Positions 6,987-15,993 of a stretch of DNA of 64,000 bases are shown here, one piece after another; within the stretch, counting starts at the first letter, position 1, and each line of letters begins with the position of its first letter. The stretch covers positions 5,370,741 through 5,434,740 of the forward strand of contig NZ_CM001489.1 in NCBI RefSeq assembly GCF_000262465.1, written 5' to 3'. Under the pieces are notes generated by a model, which saw only the letters and a program-made list of their open reading frames with translations, was not told the DNA's origin and did no database searches. The stretch is from Frankia sp. QA3. Lineage in GTDB: Bacteria > Actinomycetota > Actinomycetes > Frankiales > Frankiaceae. A program made the translations under genes and the position numbers.

Positions 6987-9128
6987 TCACACGGGGCGGA
7001 CCGCCGGGTCGAACTGGGCGAGGAACGGGCTCTGGGTGCCATGCCAGGAGACGTACAGCTCCTCCCGTGCCCGGGTGCACGCGACGAAGAGCAGGCAGCG
7101 CTCCCGCTGGACGTCCTGGGCGTGCGCGATTTCGTCCTCCCCGGCTGGCGTGACCGCGCTCGGGGCCGGAACCTGACCCTCGCCGACGCCAAGAACCGTC
7201 AGGCACCGGAACTCCAGCCCCTTCATCCGGTGCATGGTGCCGACCGCGACCGCCAGACCTCCAGCCTGTTCGGTCTGCGCAGGCTGCTGCTCGGGCAGCC
7301 GGGCCAGCAGCCGCGCGGGCACGCCAAGCCGATGCAGGGCGGGCAGAACGGACTCGGCGAGTTTGTTGGAGCGCACGGCGACGCCGATCTCGTCCGGCGC
7401 CACGCCGGCCCGCATCCAGGCCCGCACCTGTTCGGCGGCCTCCCGGATCTCATCGTTCCAGGTCGCGAAGCCCTGTAGCCGGGGCACGAGCCCATGGAGC
7501 TCCGACCGGTAGCCGGCCACCGAGTCCAAGCCGCCGTCCATGTCGTCGATCGGTTCGCCGCGCAGCATGCCCAGGCTCCAGGCGAGGATCTCCGCGGTCG
7601 TCCGATAGTTCACCGTCAGCCGCGCAGACCGGCCGACCACCTGGATGCCGAGCTCCCGCAGGCTCACGCGGTTGTGGTAAATGCGTTGGTGGGCATCGCC
7701 GGCGAGGAAGATGTCGTCCGCGCCTGGCTCGACCGCCGCTCGCAGGAAGCGCCACTGCACCGGGCTGAGGTCCTGCGCCTCGTCGATCACCGCATGCCGG
7801 TATGGCCGTTGCGGTGCCCGTTCCAGCAGACGCGCCGCCTCGACGCAGATCATCTCGTGAGTCCACCGACCGGAGGCGCGCAGTTCTCGATCGAACTGCT
7901 GCCAGGCGGCCCACACCTGAGCTCGCTGGCGCGGCCCGAGCGCGCGGCCCCGCCCGGCCCGGCGCGCCTTCTGATACCCCGCCTCGGTGATGATCTCCTG
8001 TGCGAGGATGACCTGCCGCCACTCCTCCGACAGAAAGCTCTCGGAGAAGGGGAGGCCGAGATCGTGAGCGATGGTGCGCCACACCGCCCGTTCCTCAGCG
8101 TCGGTCAGGATGGTCGGCTGAGGTTGCCAGGCCCGAAAGACATCGTAGGCAATCTTGTTCACCGTCGCGACGGTGATCCGTTCGCGTATCAGCGGATCGT
8201 GGACCAGCAGGTCGAGATCCGCGGTCAGCGAGTCGCTCATCGTCGAGGTGAAGGTGGTCAGGAGCACCCGACCGACCCCCCGCGCCGCGAGATCGCGCGC
8301 GCGGTGCAGGGCCACGACGGTCTTCCCGGTCCCCGGTCCGCCGGTCACCCGGGCCGGCCCCCGAAACCTAGCCTGAACGATACGACGCTGGGTCGGGTGC
8401 AGATAGACCCGCCACAGGGCAAACGGGTGCCGGAACACCTCCAGTAGTTCCTCCGGCCCGTCCACGAGGACCACCCGATCCGCGCTGCGCTCGACCGCGG
8501 CAACCACGTCATCGGCGTCGAAGGACGCCCGGTCAGCCTCGGACGCGGCCCCGATCTCGGCCCACACCTCCTCCAGAGTCATCCCCGCCGCCAGACCGAA
8601 CAGCGCGTCCCACTGATTCGGGGGAAGGAAGCCGCGCGCCATCTCGAGCTGCCGCACATCCGTCAGCACGCGGGCGAAGGCCAGCGTCTGCTCGTCGATG
8701 CCGAGCCGACGCAGATCCTTGTCCGCCACGTCGGCGAACAGCCTGCTGGGGACCTGCTCGGCCCGTCTGGTCAGCTCCGGGAGCGTCGCGTCGATCGCGA
8801 CCACATCACGAATCTCGATCCGTCCCGTCGCCACATTGATCGACACGCGACGCCGCTGGGCCCAGGCGTAGGCGTCGTCATGCGGCAACACCTTCAGCAG
8901 CGTGTAGGTGTCGCCGCTTTCCGGCTCGAGGACCACACCCCGCCAGAACTTGTCAATGCGGATCGACCGGAACCGGTTGTCACGTGCATTCCCAATCTTC
9001 TCCAGATGAAGACCGGCGTGGGTCGCCGCCTCGAACTTGGCGAACACCTCGAGCACCCGGTTCTGCACCTGTTTCTCCAGGGCCGCGAAGCCGAGCAGAA
9101 ACTCCTTGTCGATCCCCAGCCGCGCCAC
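6987..9128 (-). CDS. UvrD/Rep-like superfamily 1 helicase with RelE-like N-terminus
   Basis: A 713-residue cytoplasmic SF1 helicase. Visible motifs are Walker A GGPGTGKTVVALHRA (~265), Walker B AVIDEAQDLSPVQW (~448), VNYRTTAEILAW, VGTMHRMKGLEF and the motif VI region FVACTRAREELYV. The first ~110 residues (FAALEKQVQNRVLEVF ... FWRGVVLEPESGDTYTLLKV) resemble the RelE/ParE toxin fold found at the front of some actinobacterial helicases; this is inferred from pattern, not alignment. The GTG at 9128 follows GGGAGA. It is the last gene of the minus-strand defence run, 125 bp after the kinase, and probably unwinds nucleic acid in the defence response. Confidence 0.85.
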   Translation of the reverse strand: MARLGIDKEFLLGFAALEKQVQNRVLEVFAKFEAATHAGLHLEKIGNARDNRFRSIRIDKFWRGVVLEPESGDTYTLLKVLPHDDAYAWAQRRRVSINVATGRIEIRDVVAIDATLPELTRRAEQVPSRLFADVADKDLRRLGIDEQTLAFARVLTDVRQLEMARGFLPPNQWDALFGLAAGMTLEEVWAEIGAASEADRASFDADDVVAAVERSADRVVLVDGPEELLEVFRHPFALWRVYLHPTQRRIVQARFRGPARVTGGPGTGKTVVALHRARDLAARGVGRVLLTTFTSTMSDSLTADLDLLVHDPLIRERITVATVNKIAYDVFRAWQPQPTILTDAEERAVWRTIAHDLGLPFSESFLSEEWRQVILAQEIITEAGYQKARRAGRGRALGPRQRAQVWAAWQQFDRELRASGRWTHEMICVEAARLLERAPQRPYRHAVIDEAQDLSPVQWRFLRAAVEPGADDIFLAGDAHQRIYHNRVSLRELGIQVVGRSARLTVNYRTTAEILAWSLGMLRGEPIDDMDGGLDSVAGYRSELHGLVPRLQGFATWNDEIREAAEQVRAWMRAGVAPDEIGVAVRSNKLAESVLPALHRLGVPARLLARLPEQQPAQTEQAGGLAVAVGTMHRMKGLEFRCLTVLGVGEGQVPAPSAVTPAGEDEIAHAQDVQRERCLLFVACTRAREELYVSWHGTQSPFLAQFDPAVRPV

Positions 9129-9206
9129 GTCACCGTCTCCCGTCGATTCCTCGAAGTTCGCTGCCCCGCACTCCCCGCCTGCGAGCCGCCTGCTGCCCCG
9201 CCTACG

Positions 9207-9266
9207 CGGGCCACCGGGCTCAGCGGGCCACCGGGCTCAGCGGGCCACCGGGCTCAGCGGGCCACC
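9207..9266. repeat. 17-bp tandem repeat, 3.6 copies
   Basis: CGGGCCACCGGGCTCAG occurs three times without mismatch (9207-9223, 9224-9240, 9241-9257) plus a partial copy. The stop codon of the kinase lies inside the third unit. It fills part of the gap between the kinase and helicase genes and could vary in copy number. Confidence 0.85.
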
Positions 9267-10903
9267 GCAGTGCCATGCGCGCCGGCGAGCAGCTCCCGGA
9301 CCACGGGCACCATCGGGTGCTCCGGTCCCCAGACCCGCAGCAGGTCGGCGAGCAGCGCAGCGAGGCTCTCGGCTGCGGCGGCCCGATGGCCGGCCCCGAG
9401 CTGCAACAGCCCGATCTGGCGGCGCAGCTCGAGGACGCGGGGATCGTCCGCGCCGAACACCCGGGTCTCGTCGGGTAGCAGCGCGCCGAGCTGTTCCAGC
9501 GCCCGCGGCGTGTCACCGATCAGAGCCCGGCAGGTCGCCTCCCGCAGGCGGGCGAGCATCAGCCGTTCGCTGTTCCGACCGTCCCGGCGGGCGAGATCGG
9601 CGACCAGCCGTTCGTACTCGCCGACAGCCTGGCGGAAGTCACCCCCTTCGAACAACAGCTCGGCGAGCTCGAGACGAAGCGCGAGCGCGTCGGGGCTGTC
9701 GATGCCCAGCGCCCGGCCGGCCCGATCGACGGCCTCCGCCAGGATCGCGGTGGCCTGGCTGTATCGGGAGGAGCCGGCCAGCGAGCGGGCCTCATCCCGG
9801 GCTCGGCGAAGCTCGACCTGGTCGATCCCGCTGGAGGACGGCGACCGCAGCCCCGGCACGGTCATCGCGTCCGACCGTGCCGGTTCCCGGACGCCAGGAC
9901 CCGGCAGGTCAGGACCCGGCAGGTCAGGACCCGGCACAGGAGAGGTCGGCGCGGTGGTAGTCGGCCTGGACGGAGCCGGCGCGGAAGGATGCACGCGAGC
10001 GGTGATCCGGTTGTACATCCGGACCGTGTTGTCCGCCGCGGGATCGACGATTCCGGGAAGGGGAACCAGGTCCGTCATCCAGCCGATCAGCGCCTCGTAC
10101 ACCGCCTCCGCGCCGGACGGGCGTTCCTCCGGCGCCTTGCGCAGCAGGTCGGCGACCAGCCCGTCGAGGCCCGCGGGCACGTCGGCGCGCAGGGTTCGTA
10201 CCCGCGCCGGGACCTCCTCGACCTGCTGATGCATCACCGAATAGGACGACGACCCGGCGAAGAGCCGCCGGCCGGTCAGCATCTCGAACAGGGTCGCGCC
10301 CAGCGCGTACAGGTCGGTAGCCGGCGCGCTGAGCCCGGCGAGCACCTGCTCCGGGGCCATGTAGGCGGGACTGCCGAGATGCTGGCCGGTCAGGGTGATC
10401 TTCGACAGGTCGGTGCGGTCGAGTGCGACCGCGAGGCCGAAGTCGAGCACCTTCACCGTGCCGTCCGGCTCCAGCATCAGGTTCGCCGGCTTGAGATCGC
10501 GGTGGACAAGGGACGCCCGGTGCGCGACAGCCAGCACCGAGGCGGCCTGGGCCGCGATGGCCGCCGCCCACCCGATCGGCAACGCTCCCTGCTCGGCAAC
10601 GAGATCGGCGACGCTGATCCCATGTACCCGCTGCATGACCAGATAGGGGCGCCCCTCGTGGGTGCCCGCGTCGTATACGGCGGGAACCCCCGGATGCACC
10701 AGCCGAGCGGTTATTCGCGATTCACGGATGAAACGACGAACGAGCTCCTCGTCGGGCCGGCCATCGGGAAAACGGACGAACTTCACGGCGATCTCCCGGT
10801 CGAGTTTCACGTCCCGGCCGACCCAGACCTCGCCCATTCCGCCTTTGGCCAGCGGCAGAGCCTCCAGCTCGTACCGCCGGTCAATCATCCAACGTCCGGC
10901 CAT
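9254..10903 (-). CDS. Serine/threonine protein kinase with TPR-like tail
   Basis: A 549-residue soluble Hanks-type kinase. The kinase domain (about residues 8-265) has the Gly loop LAKGGMGEVW, Lys in IAVKFVRF, catalytic loop HRDLKPANLML, DFGLA and GSPAYMAPEQ, so it should be active. A Pro-rich linker with a 15-bp repeat (9896-9940) leads to an Ala/Leu-rich helical tail that looks like tetratricopeptide repeats (SRYSQATAILAEAVDRAGRA). There is no membrane segment, unlike PknB-type receptors. The ATG at 10903 follows GGGGGAGGG; a GTG at 10969 is an alternative. Its place between a methylase-like gene and a helicase gene inside a DISARM locus suggests it phosphorylates defence partners. Confidence 0.88.
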   Translation of the reverse strand: MAGRWMIDRRYELEALPLAKGGMGEVWVGRDVKLDREIAVKFVRFPDGRPDEELVRRFIRESRITARLVHPGVPAVYDAGTHEGRPYLVMQRVHGISVADLVAEQGALPIGWAAAIAAQAASVLAVAHRASLVHRDLKPANLMLEPDGTVKVLDFGLAVALDRTDLSKITLTGQHLGSPAYMAPEQVLAGLSAPATDLYALGATLFEMLTGRRLFAGSSSYSVMHQQVEEVPARVRTLRADVPAGLDGLVADLLRKAPEERPSGAEAVYEALIGWMTDLVPLPGIVDPAADNTVRMYNRITARVHPSAPAPSRPTTTAPTSPVPGPDLPGPDLPGPGVREPARSDAMTVPGLRSPSSSGIDQVELRRARDEARSLAGSSRYSQATAILAEAVDRAGRALGIDSPDALALRLELAELLFEGGDFRQAVGEYERLVADLARRDGRNSERLMLARLREATCRALIGDTPRALEQLGALLPDETRVFGADDPRVLELRRQIGLLQLGAGHRAAAAESLAALLADLLRVWGPEHPMVPVVRELLAGAHGTAVAR

Positions 10904-10985
10904 CGCACCCCCGACCAGCCCTCCCCCATCAGACGGCTTGGAATCATACTCCCACCAAGGAATATCCACCGAGTAGGAGCCGGCA

Positions 10986-13172
10986 TTATCGAGAATCGGG
11001 GTCGCCGCAGACCCGCAGCCGGCCGTCGGCTACGCCGAGGTAGCCGACCCGAATGATCTCCTCGCCCAGTTCGGCCGCCTCGCGCACCGATCTCGCCAGC
11101 CGCCCGAGTCGGCGGAAGTCCGCCCCCAGCTCCCGCTGGGCGGCCAGTGCCAGCGCGGGAATCCGGACCCGACGCAGGTCAGGCCGCGACAACGTCCCAC
11201 CCGACCGGCTGCTGGCCCCGTCCTCATCGCCGACGCCCGGCCCCCCGACCGCCCGATAACCCGCGGCCCGTAGGCTGCCCGCCAGAAAATGTGGATCGAG
11301 GCGGTCGGGATCGACACGCAGGAGCGCAACCTTCGGCCCGAGCACGGCGCCCACCTCATCGATCACCTCGGCCGCGATCCTCCCCACCGCGACCGCGCAG
11401 ACCACGTCTCCGGATCGGAGCAGCAGCATTCCGGGAAGTTCGCCGGTTCGACCGGAGGCTCCCCGGCCGCGCCGCACGTCGGCGGCGGTGAGCAACGGCA
11501 GGTCGCCACCGTCGGTTCTGGTCTGCAACGGGGCCGTCAGCACCGTCAGCGCCCCGCTCTTCGCCAACTCCCCCACCGTGACCCAGGCCGGTTGCGTCGC
11601 GACGGCCGTTTCGGACGCCGCCGCGGGCTCCGGGGTGGAGTCGGACGCTTCGGCCGGCGACGACGCGTCCGACGGCGTAATACTCGGCGTCAACGTACTC
11701 GGCGTCAACGTACTCGGCGTCAACGCGGACAGCGGCGTCAACGCGGACAGCGACGACAACGCGGCCAGGAACTCCTCGCGCACTGCCGGGAACTCGCGCT
11801 CGATGACGCTGGCCGGATACACCGGGACGTGGCGGCGCGGACTCAGGTCGACCTCGCCGTCGAGCAGGTCGGCGACCGGCATCCGCCGGAATCCGGGCGG
11901 CAGACCCGCTCCACCCGGTTCGACCACCCTGCCCGGCTCGCCCGCCGGGACCGAGCCGGTGAACGACGACCAGGCCCCCTCGACCGCGCTCGGATCGGCG
12001 CTCGCCAGGCCCATGAGCACCTGGGCGGGGGACGCACCGTCGCCTGGCACCCGCAGCACCCACAGATCCGGCGGCGAGCCGGCGCCGAACAGGTCCGGTG
12101 GCAGCCCCAGCACGGCCCGCAGCGCCCCGGCCCGCAGCAGATTCGCCCTGATCCGCCGCCCAGCCGGTCGGGACGCGGCGGCGGCCGGCATGATGACCAG
12201 CACCGGCGCGCCGCGCCGGCCATGGGCCAGGCAGTGCTGGACCCAGGCCAGCTCCGGTTCGCTCCGCGGCGGCACCCCGTAGCCCCACCAGGGCGAGTCG
12301 ACCAGCTCGTCGTGGGGCCAGGACCGCTGGCCGGACGGCGGCCCGCACAGCACGACGTCGACCCGCTCCCCGGCAAGGGCATCCGCCAGCAGGGAGTCGG
12401 CCGCGACGATCCGTGCGTCGGCGCCGTGTAGCAACAGCCCCGCGGCGGTGATCCGGGCCGCCGTCGGATCGATGTCCTGGCCGAGCAGCCGGCGGACGCC
12501 CGCGGCCCGCGCCGCCTCCAGCAGCCCACCGACCCCGCAGGCGGAGTCGAGGACGGTGAGTTTCCCGGGCCTTCCCCGCAGGCCGGCGAGTCCAACCATC
12601 AGTTCCGCGACCGCGGGCGGGGTCTCGGCCACCTGCCGGGAGTACACCTCGCGATAACGGACACGCAGAACCTCGAAGAGCGCGCCATGCCCGTCCCGGT
12701 CGGCGGCGGCGGCCGCGGACCGGGCGACCGGTACCCAGTCCGGCTCCCAGATCGGCGGAAAGCCGACGGGAAGGTCCGGCGCGGCTCGCTCGATCGCCGG
12801 CCCCACCAGGCGAGCGACCGCGGCATCGGCCTCCCCGAGCAGCCCGATCGCCGCGTCCCGGTCCCGCTGGTGGTACAGCAGGAAGCCGCCCAGGTGCCCG
12901 ACCAGCTCACCCAGCCGGGGATCGTCGACGGTCCCGCGGATCTGCTGCCAGACCCGGTCGCCGACCTCGACGCGAAACGGGCGGTCATGCCGGTCGAACC
13001 AGTCCTCCACCGCCGTCAGCGCGAACAGCGGACTGGTGGAGGCGCCGCCGACCGGCTGCGGGAAATCGACGAACCGGCGCCGCCAGTTACTGACGGCCGC
13101 GCGGCCCACCCCGGCGAGGCGGGCAATGTCGGACGCGGTGACCGTGGCCGAGACGTCTCCATCATTCGGCAT
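10986..13172 (-). CDS. N-6 DNA methylase-like protein with altered catalytic motif
   Basis: A 728-residue protein built like HsdM-type adenine methylases: an N-terminal HTH (ASDIARLAGVGRAAVSNWRRR), helical region, Rossmann-like domain, and a C-terminal target-recognition-like region (VRIPALALAAQRELG). Motif I reads VLDSACGVGG, near the family form. The catalytic (N/D)PP(Y/F) motif is replaced by CGPPSG in VDVVLCGPPSGQRSW, losing the catalytic Asn and the aromatic residue. It is therefore probably inactive as a methylase and may act as a DNA-binding sensor or specificity subunit. A linker of 15/18-bp repeats (11686-11751) joins the halves. The gene starts 3 bp after drmC, so it is part of the same operon. 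Confidence 0.8.
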   Translation of the reverse strand: MPNDGDVSATVTASDIARLAGVGRAAVSNWRRRFVDFPQPVGGASTSPLFALTAVEDWFDRHDRPFRVEVGDRVWQQIRGTVDDPRLGELVGHLGGFLLYHQRDRDAAIGLLGEADAAVARLVGPAIERAAPDLPVGFPPIWEPDWVPVARSAAAAADRDGHGALFEVLRVRYREVYSRQVAETPPAVAELMVGLAGLRGRPGKLTVLDSACGVGGLLEAARAAGVRRLLGQDIDPTAARITAAGLLLHGADARIVAADSLLADALAGERVDVVLCGPPSGQRSWPHDELVDSPWWGYGVPPRSEPELAWVQHCLAHGRRGAPVLVIMPAAAASRPAGRRIRANLLRAGALRAVLGLPPDLFGAGSPPDLWVLRVPGDGASPAQVLMGLASADPSAVEGAWSSFTGSVPAGEPGRVVEPGGAGLPPGFRRMPVADLLDGEVDLSPRRHVPVYPASVIEREFPAVREEFLAALSSLSALTPLSALTPSTLTPSTLTPSITPSDASSPAEASDSTPEPAAASETAVATQPAWVTVGELAKSGALTVLTAPLQTRTDGGDLPLLTAADVRRGRGASGRTGELPGMLLLRSGDVVCAVAVGRIAAEVIDEVGAVLGPKVALLRVDPDRLDPHFLAGSLRAAGYRAVGGPGVGDEDGASSRSGGTLSRPDLRRVRIPALALAAQRELGADFRRLGRLARSVREAAELGEEIIRVGYLGVADGRLRVCGDPDSR

Positions 13173-13175
13173 CGC

Positions 13176-14015
13176 TCAGCTTCCCGCCGCCGGCTCGGCG
13201 CCGGGAAAGAGGCGGGCCAACACGCCGCTCGTCTGCAACGCGGCGAGGTGCTCGGCAGCTCGGCGCGGGGGCGCCCCACCCCGGACGAGCAGACCGGCCT
13301 CGATGTTCTCCTCGACGCCCGAGGAGGTCAGGTTGGCGCTCGACACCAGCAGCGCCCGCCGGTCGGCGACAGCAATCTTGGCGTGCATCCGGGCGCCGGG
13401 GTGTCCGCGGCGGCCGGTCGGCCAGTGCCACAGCTGCACCCCACGGACGCTCGCGAACGCGGCCGCCGGCTCGCTGCCGGCCAGTCCGCCGCCGGCCCCC
13501 TGAAGTGTCTCGACGACGACGCTGACCGCCACCCCCCGCCCTGTCGCGGCACTGAGCGCGGTCAGCAGCGGCGGGTAGGGGCGCGCCGCATAGGTCATGA
13601 ACATCAGCTCCATGGTGGCCTCGGCGACCAGGTCCATCAGCACCCGGGCGGTCGCCCGGACGGGCACCTCATGGCTACCCGGACCGCTCCACACCGACTC
13701 CACCCGCGTCTCGGCGGCCCGCCCGGCATAACCGGCGCTGACCCCGTGCAGGTAGGCGGCCGCCTCGGCCGGGGCGATCTCCTCGGCTCGGCGGGCGCGC
13801 AGGACCGCCCGGACGGCGTCCCGGGCGGCCGGCCCGGCGACGGCGGCGATCACCGCCTCCTCCCACCCAGGCTCCCCCACGGCAGCCCCGGGCGGGGCCG
13901 ATCGCGGGCCGATCCGATCGGCGAGCTCGCCCAGCCGGGCCGGGCCCAGAGCGCTCACGGCGACGGCGACCGCCGCCGTGAAGGCGCCCGCCCGGCCCGG
14001 TTCAGACGGTGCCAT
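13176..14015 (-). CDS. drmC: DrmC, phospholipase D-like DISARM protein
   Basis: A 279-residue protein with a PLD-type nuclease/phosphodiesterase signature near the C-terminus: MHAKIAVADRRALLVSSAN followed by LTSSGVEENIEAG. This is one HKD motif, H-x-K-x4-D with the downstream Asn/Glu. The N-terminal third is Ala-rich and variable. In DISARM, DrmC is the PLD component and has been reported as dispensable in the Bacillus system. It lies 58 bp after drmB on the same strand, as in known DISARM operons. The ATG at 14015 is preferred to the in-frame TTG at 14018. Confidence 0.87.
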   Translation of the reverse strand: MAPSEPGRAGAFTAAVAVAVSALGPARLGELADRIGPRSAPPGAAVGEPGWEEAVIAAVAGPAARDAVRAVLRARRAEEIAPAEAAAYLHGVSAGYAGRAAETRVESVWSGPGSHEVPVRATARVLMDLVAEATMELMFMTYAARPYPPLLTALSAATGRGVAVSVVVETLQGAGGGLAGSEPAAAFASVRGVQLWHWPTGRRGHPGARMHAKIAVADRRALLVSSANLTSSGVEENIEAGLLVRGGAPPRRAAEHLAALQTSGVLARLFPGAEPAAGS

Positions 14016-14073
14016 CAACGCCGATCACCTGCACACACTCACCGGGATTTCCGATCATCATGGATCTCCGCCC

Positions 14074-15993
14074 TCAAGGCAGCTCATCGAACAGGGCGAG
14101 GTCTCGGTGCTGCGGGCCGTCGCCGAGGGGAACAACGAAGCGGCGGTCGAGGAACCGGTTGCCGCGCTCGCAGGTCGTCTCGGAGACGAACAGGCAGACG
14201 TGGCAGGCAGCGCCGTGCAGGAAGTCGGCGGGTGCATACGGCAGGCGTTCGGCGCACAGCGGGTCGGAGGAGCAGTGCCGGGCGTCGGCCAGGGCCCGGC
14301 GGGTGAGCCGAAGCAGCTGGTCGGGTTCGGCGAGGGACACCAGCCCGCCCAGGGTGCCCTCGGCGTCGGGGACGGCGGTGTAGATGAGGATGCCGCCGCG
14401 GGGATCGTCGTCGGTGCCGGCGTAGATCCGCTCGCTCAGGCTCGCCGAGCTGTACCCGCACTCCAGGGCGATGGTCCGGATCAACAGGTGGGACAGGGAG
14501 TGCAGGGCGATGAACCGCTCCCCGGGCCAGCCGTGCATCGGGTCGAAGTCGCCGGCGATCCGATCCGAGTAGCGGTTCACGCGGAAGCGGCTGTACGCGT
14601 CGCGGTGCTCGCGCATCTGCGTGCTGTCGGCGACCCGGGCCACCCACGAGCCGAGGATCTCCTCGGGCACCCGCAGGAAGATGCCCTCGCCGCGGACCTC
14701 GCTGGCCGGCACCCAGGTGGCCGGCCCACGGGTCAGCGGTGCCCGGATGACGAGGTCGGGATCGTCCGGGTCGGGGGCGTCGAGCCGGGTGAACCCGGTC
14801 AGCGCCCGCACCTCCCGCAGCCGTTCGGCCTGCACGACGTCGGTGTAGAAGCGGGCCAGCCGGGGCGGCACCCCGTCCGGATCCCGGCGCAGCGCGAAGT
14901 CGTCGCTGGCCTCGGGCAGCACCGGCGAGGAGAAGATCTCCCATTCGGGGGTGCGCAGATCCGGGTAGCCCCGTTCGTCGCCCTCCTCGGCACCCTCGCC
15001 GGGAGCCGCGTTCAGCGCCGCCCGATGCCGCTCGACCGCGGCCCAGACCTCGGCGTCGGTCCACCGCTCCAGCTGGCGGAACACCGGCATCACCGACCGG
15101 GAGAACCCCATCATCGCCTCGCCGGGGATCTGGCTCAGCTGCTCCCAGTTCTGCTCGACCTTGCCCGCCAGCTCGCTGGCGCCGGTGCGGGGGACGGAGA
15201 GCACCGACAGCGTCTGGGCGAACCACTGGTTGGAGGCGCCGACGACCAGCAGCCGGGGCTCGGCCTGGCAGCCACCGTCGGTGAAGGTACGCAGGTGCGG
15301 GTGGCGGCCCCGGCAGCGAGGCAGGTTCGCCGCGCCGCGGCGGCCCATCGCGTCCCGGATGTTGCGCCGCGCATCGCAGTTGACGCACCGGATCTCGACG
15401 TTGGCCCCGAGGTTGCCGCCCCGGTCCTCCATCCGCAGCCGCGGGTGGCTCGCCTTCGCGCACTCGCCGCCCCGGTGGACGAACATCACGTAGGGGAAGT
15501 CGTCGAGATGCCCGGCGGTGCAGGCGAGGACGAAGCGCGCGGCCACGGCGAGCGGCCGTCGGCCCGACCTCTTGCGGGGGCACACCTCGTGGAAGAACCG
15601 GGCGTCCTGCGGCCGGTGCGCGTTCTCGAACGGGAAGGTCCGCGAGGAGATCACGTCGAGTTCGTTGCAGGCGGTGCACCGAAGCCAGCTCGGAAACGGC
15701 AGGGTGGGCACGCCGATGCGATCCGCCTGACCGCTTCGGTCGCGGGGGTCGGTGTCCACCCACGGGGCCGGCCGCAGCTCGGTGACGCCGCGGTCGTATA
15801 CCCGGCGCACGGCGGCGAGCAGCCGGGGCTCGGCGATCGGCTCGTACTCGGGGACGTTGCGGTAGTCCCAGTCGTCGAGCCCGCGGACCAGGGTGGAGAA
15901 GCTTGGCAGGTCGACGAGGGCGCCGACCCCGCTGGTGAACATCAGATGGCTCGGCCGGACCGCGCCGACGCGCCGGTGGAACCTGGTGGCCAT
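14074..15993 (-). CDS. drmB: DrmB, DUF1998 zinc-binding DISARM protein
   Basis: A 639-residue protein of the DUF1998 family, partner of the DrmA helicase. Many paired cysteines are seen: CTACNE (~105), CTAGHLDDFPY, CVNCDARRN, CSSDPLCAERLPYAP, and the C-terminal cluster CHVCLFVSETTCERGNRFLD that defines DUF1998. The N-terminus MATRFHRRVGAVRPSHLMF is typical. The ATG overlaps the drmA stop by one base (TGATG), showing translational coupling. DrmAB forms the core DISARM complex that recognises and blocks incoming phage DNA. The gene appears intact. Confidence 0.93.
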   Translation of the reverse strand: MATRFHRRVGAVRPSHLMFTSGVGALVDLPSFSTLVRGLDDWDYRNVPEYEPIAEPRLLAAVRRVYDRGVTELRPAPWVDTDPRDRSGQADRIGVPTLPFPSWLRCTACNELDVISSRTFPFENAHRPQDARFFHEVCPRKRSGRRPLAVAARFVLACTAGHLDDFPYVMFVHRGGECAKASHPRLRMEDRGGNLGANVEIRCVNCDARRNIRDAMGRRGAANLPRCRGRHPHLRTFTDGGCQAEPRLLVVGASNQWFAQTLSVLSVPRTGASELAGKVEQNWEQLSQIPGEAMMGFSRSVMPVFRQLERWTDAEVWAAVERHRAALNAAPGEGAEEGDERGYPDLRTPEWEIFSSPVLPEASDDFALRRDPDGVPPRLARFYTDVVQAERLREVRALTGFTRLDAPDPDDPDLVIRAPLTRGPATWVPASEVRGEGIFLRVPEEILGSWVARVADSTQMREHRDAYSRFRVNRYSDRIAGDFDPMHGWPGERFIALHSLSHLLIRTIALECGYSSASLSERIYAGTDDDPRGGILIYTAVPDAEGTLGGLVSLAEPDQLLRLTRRALADARHCSSDPLCAERLPYAPADFLHGAACHVCLFVSETTCERGNRFLDRRFVVPLGDGPQHRDLALFDELP

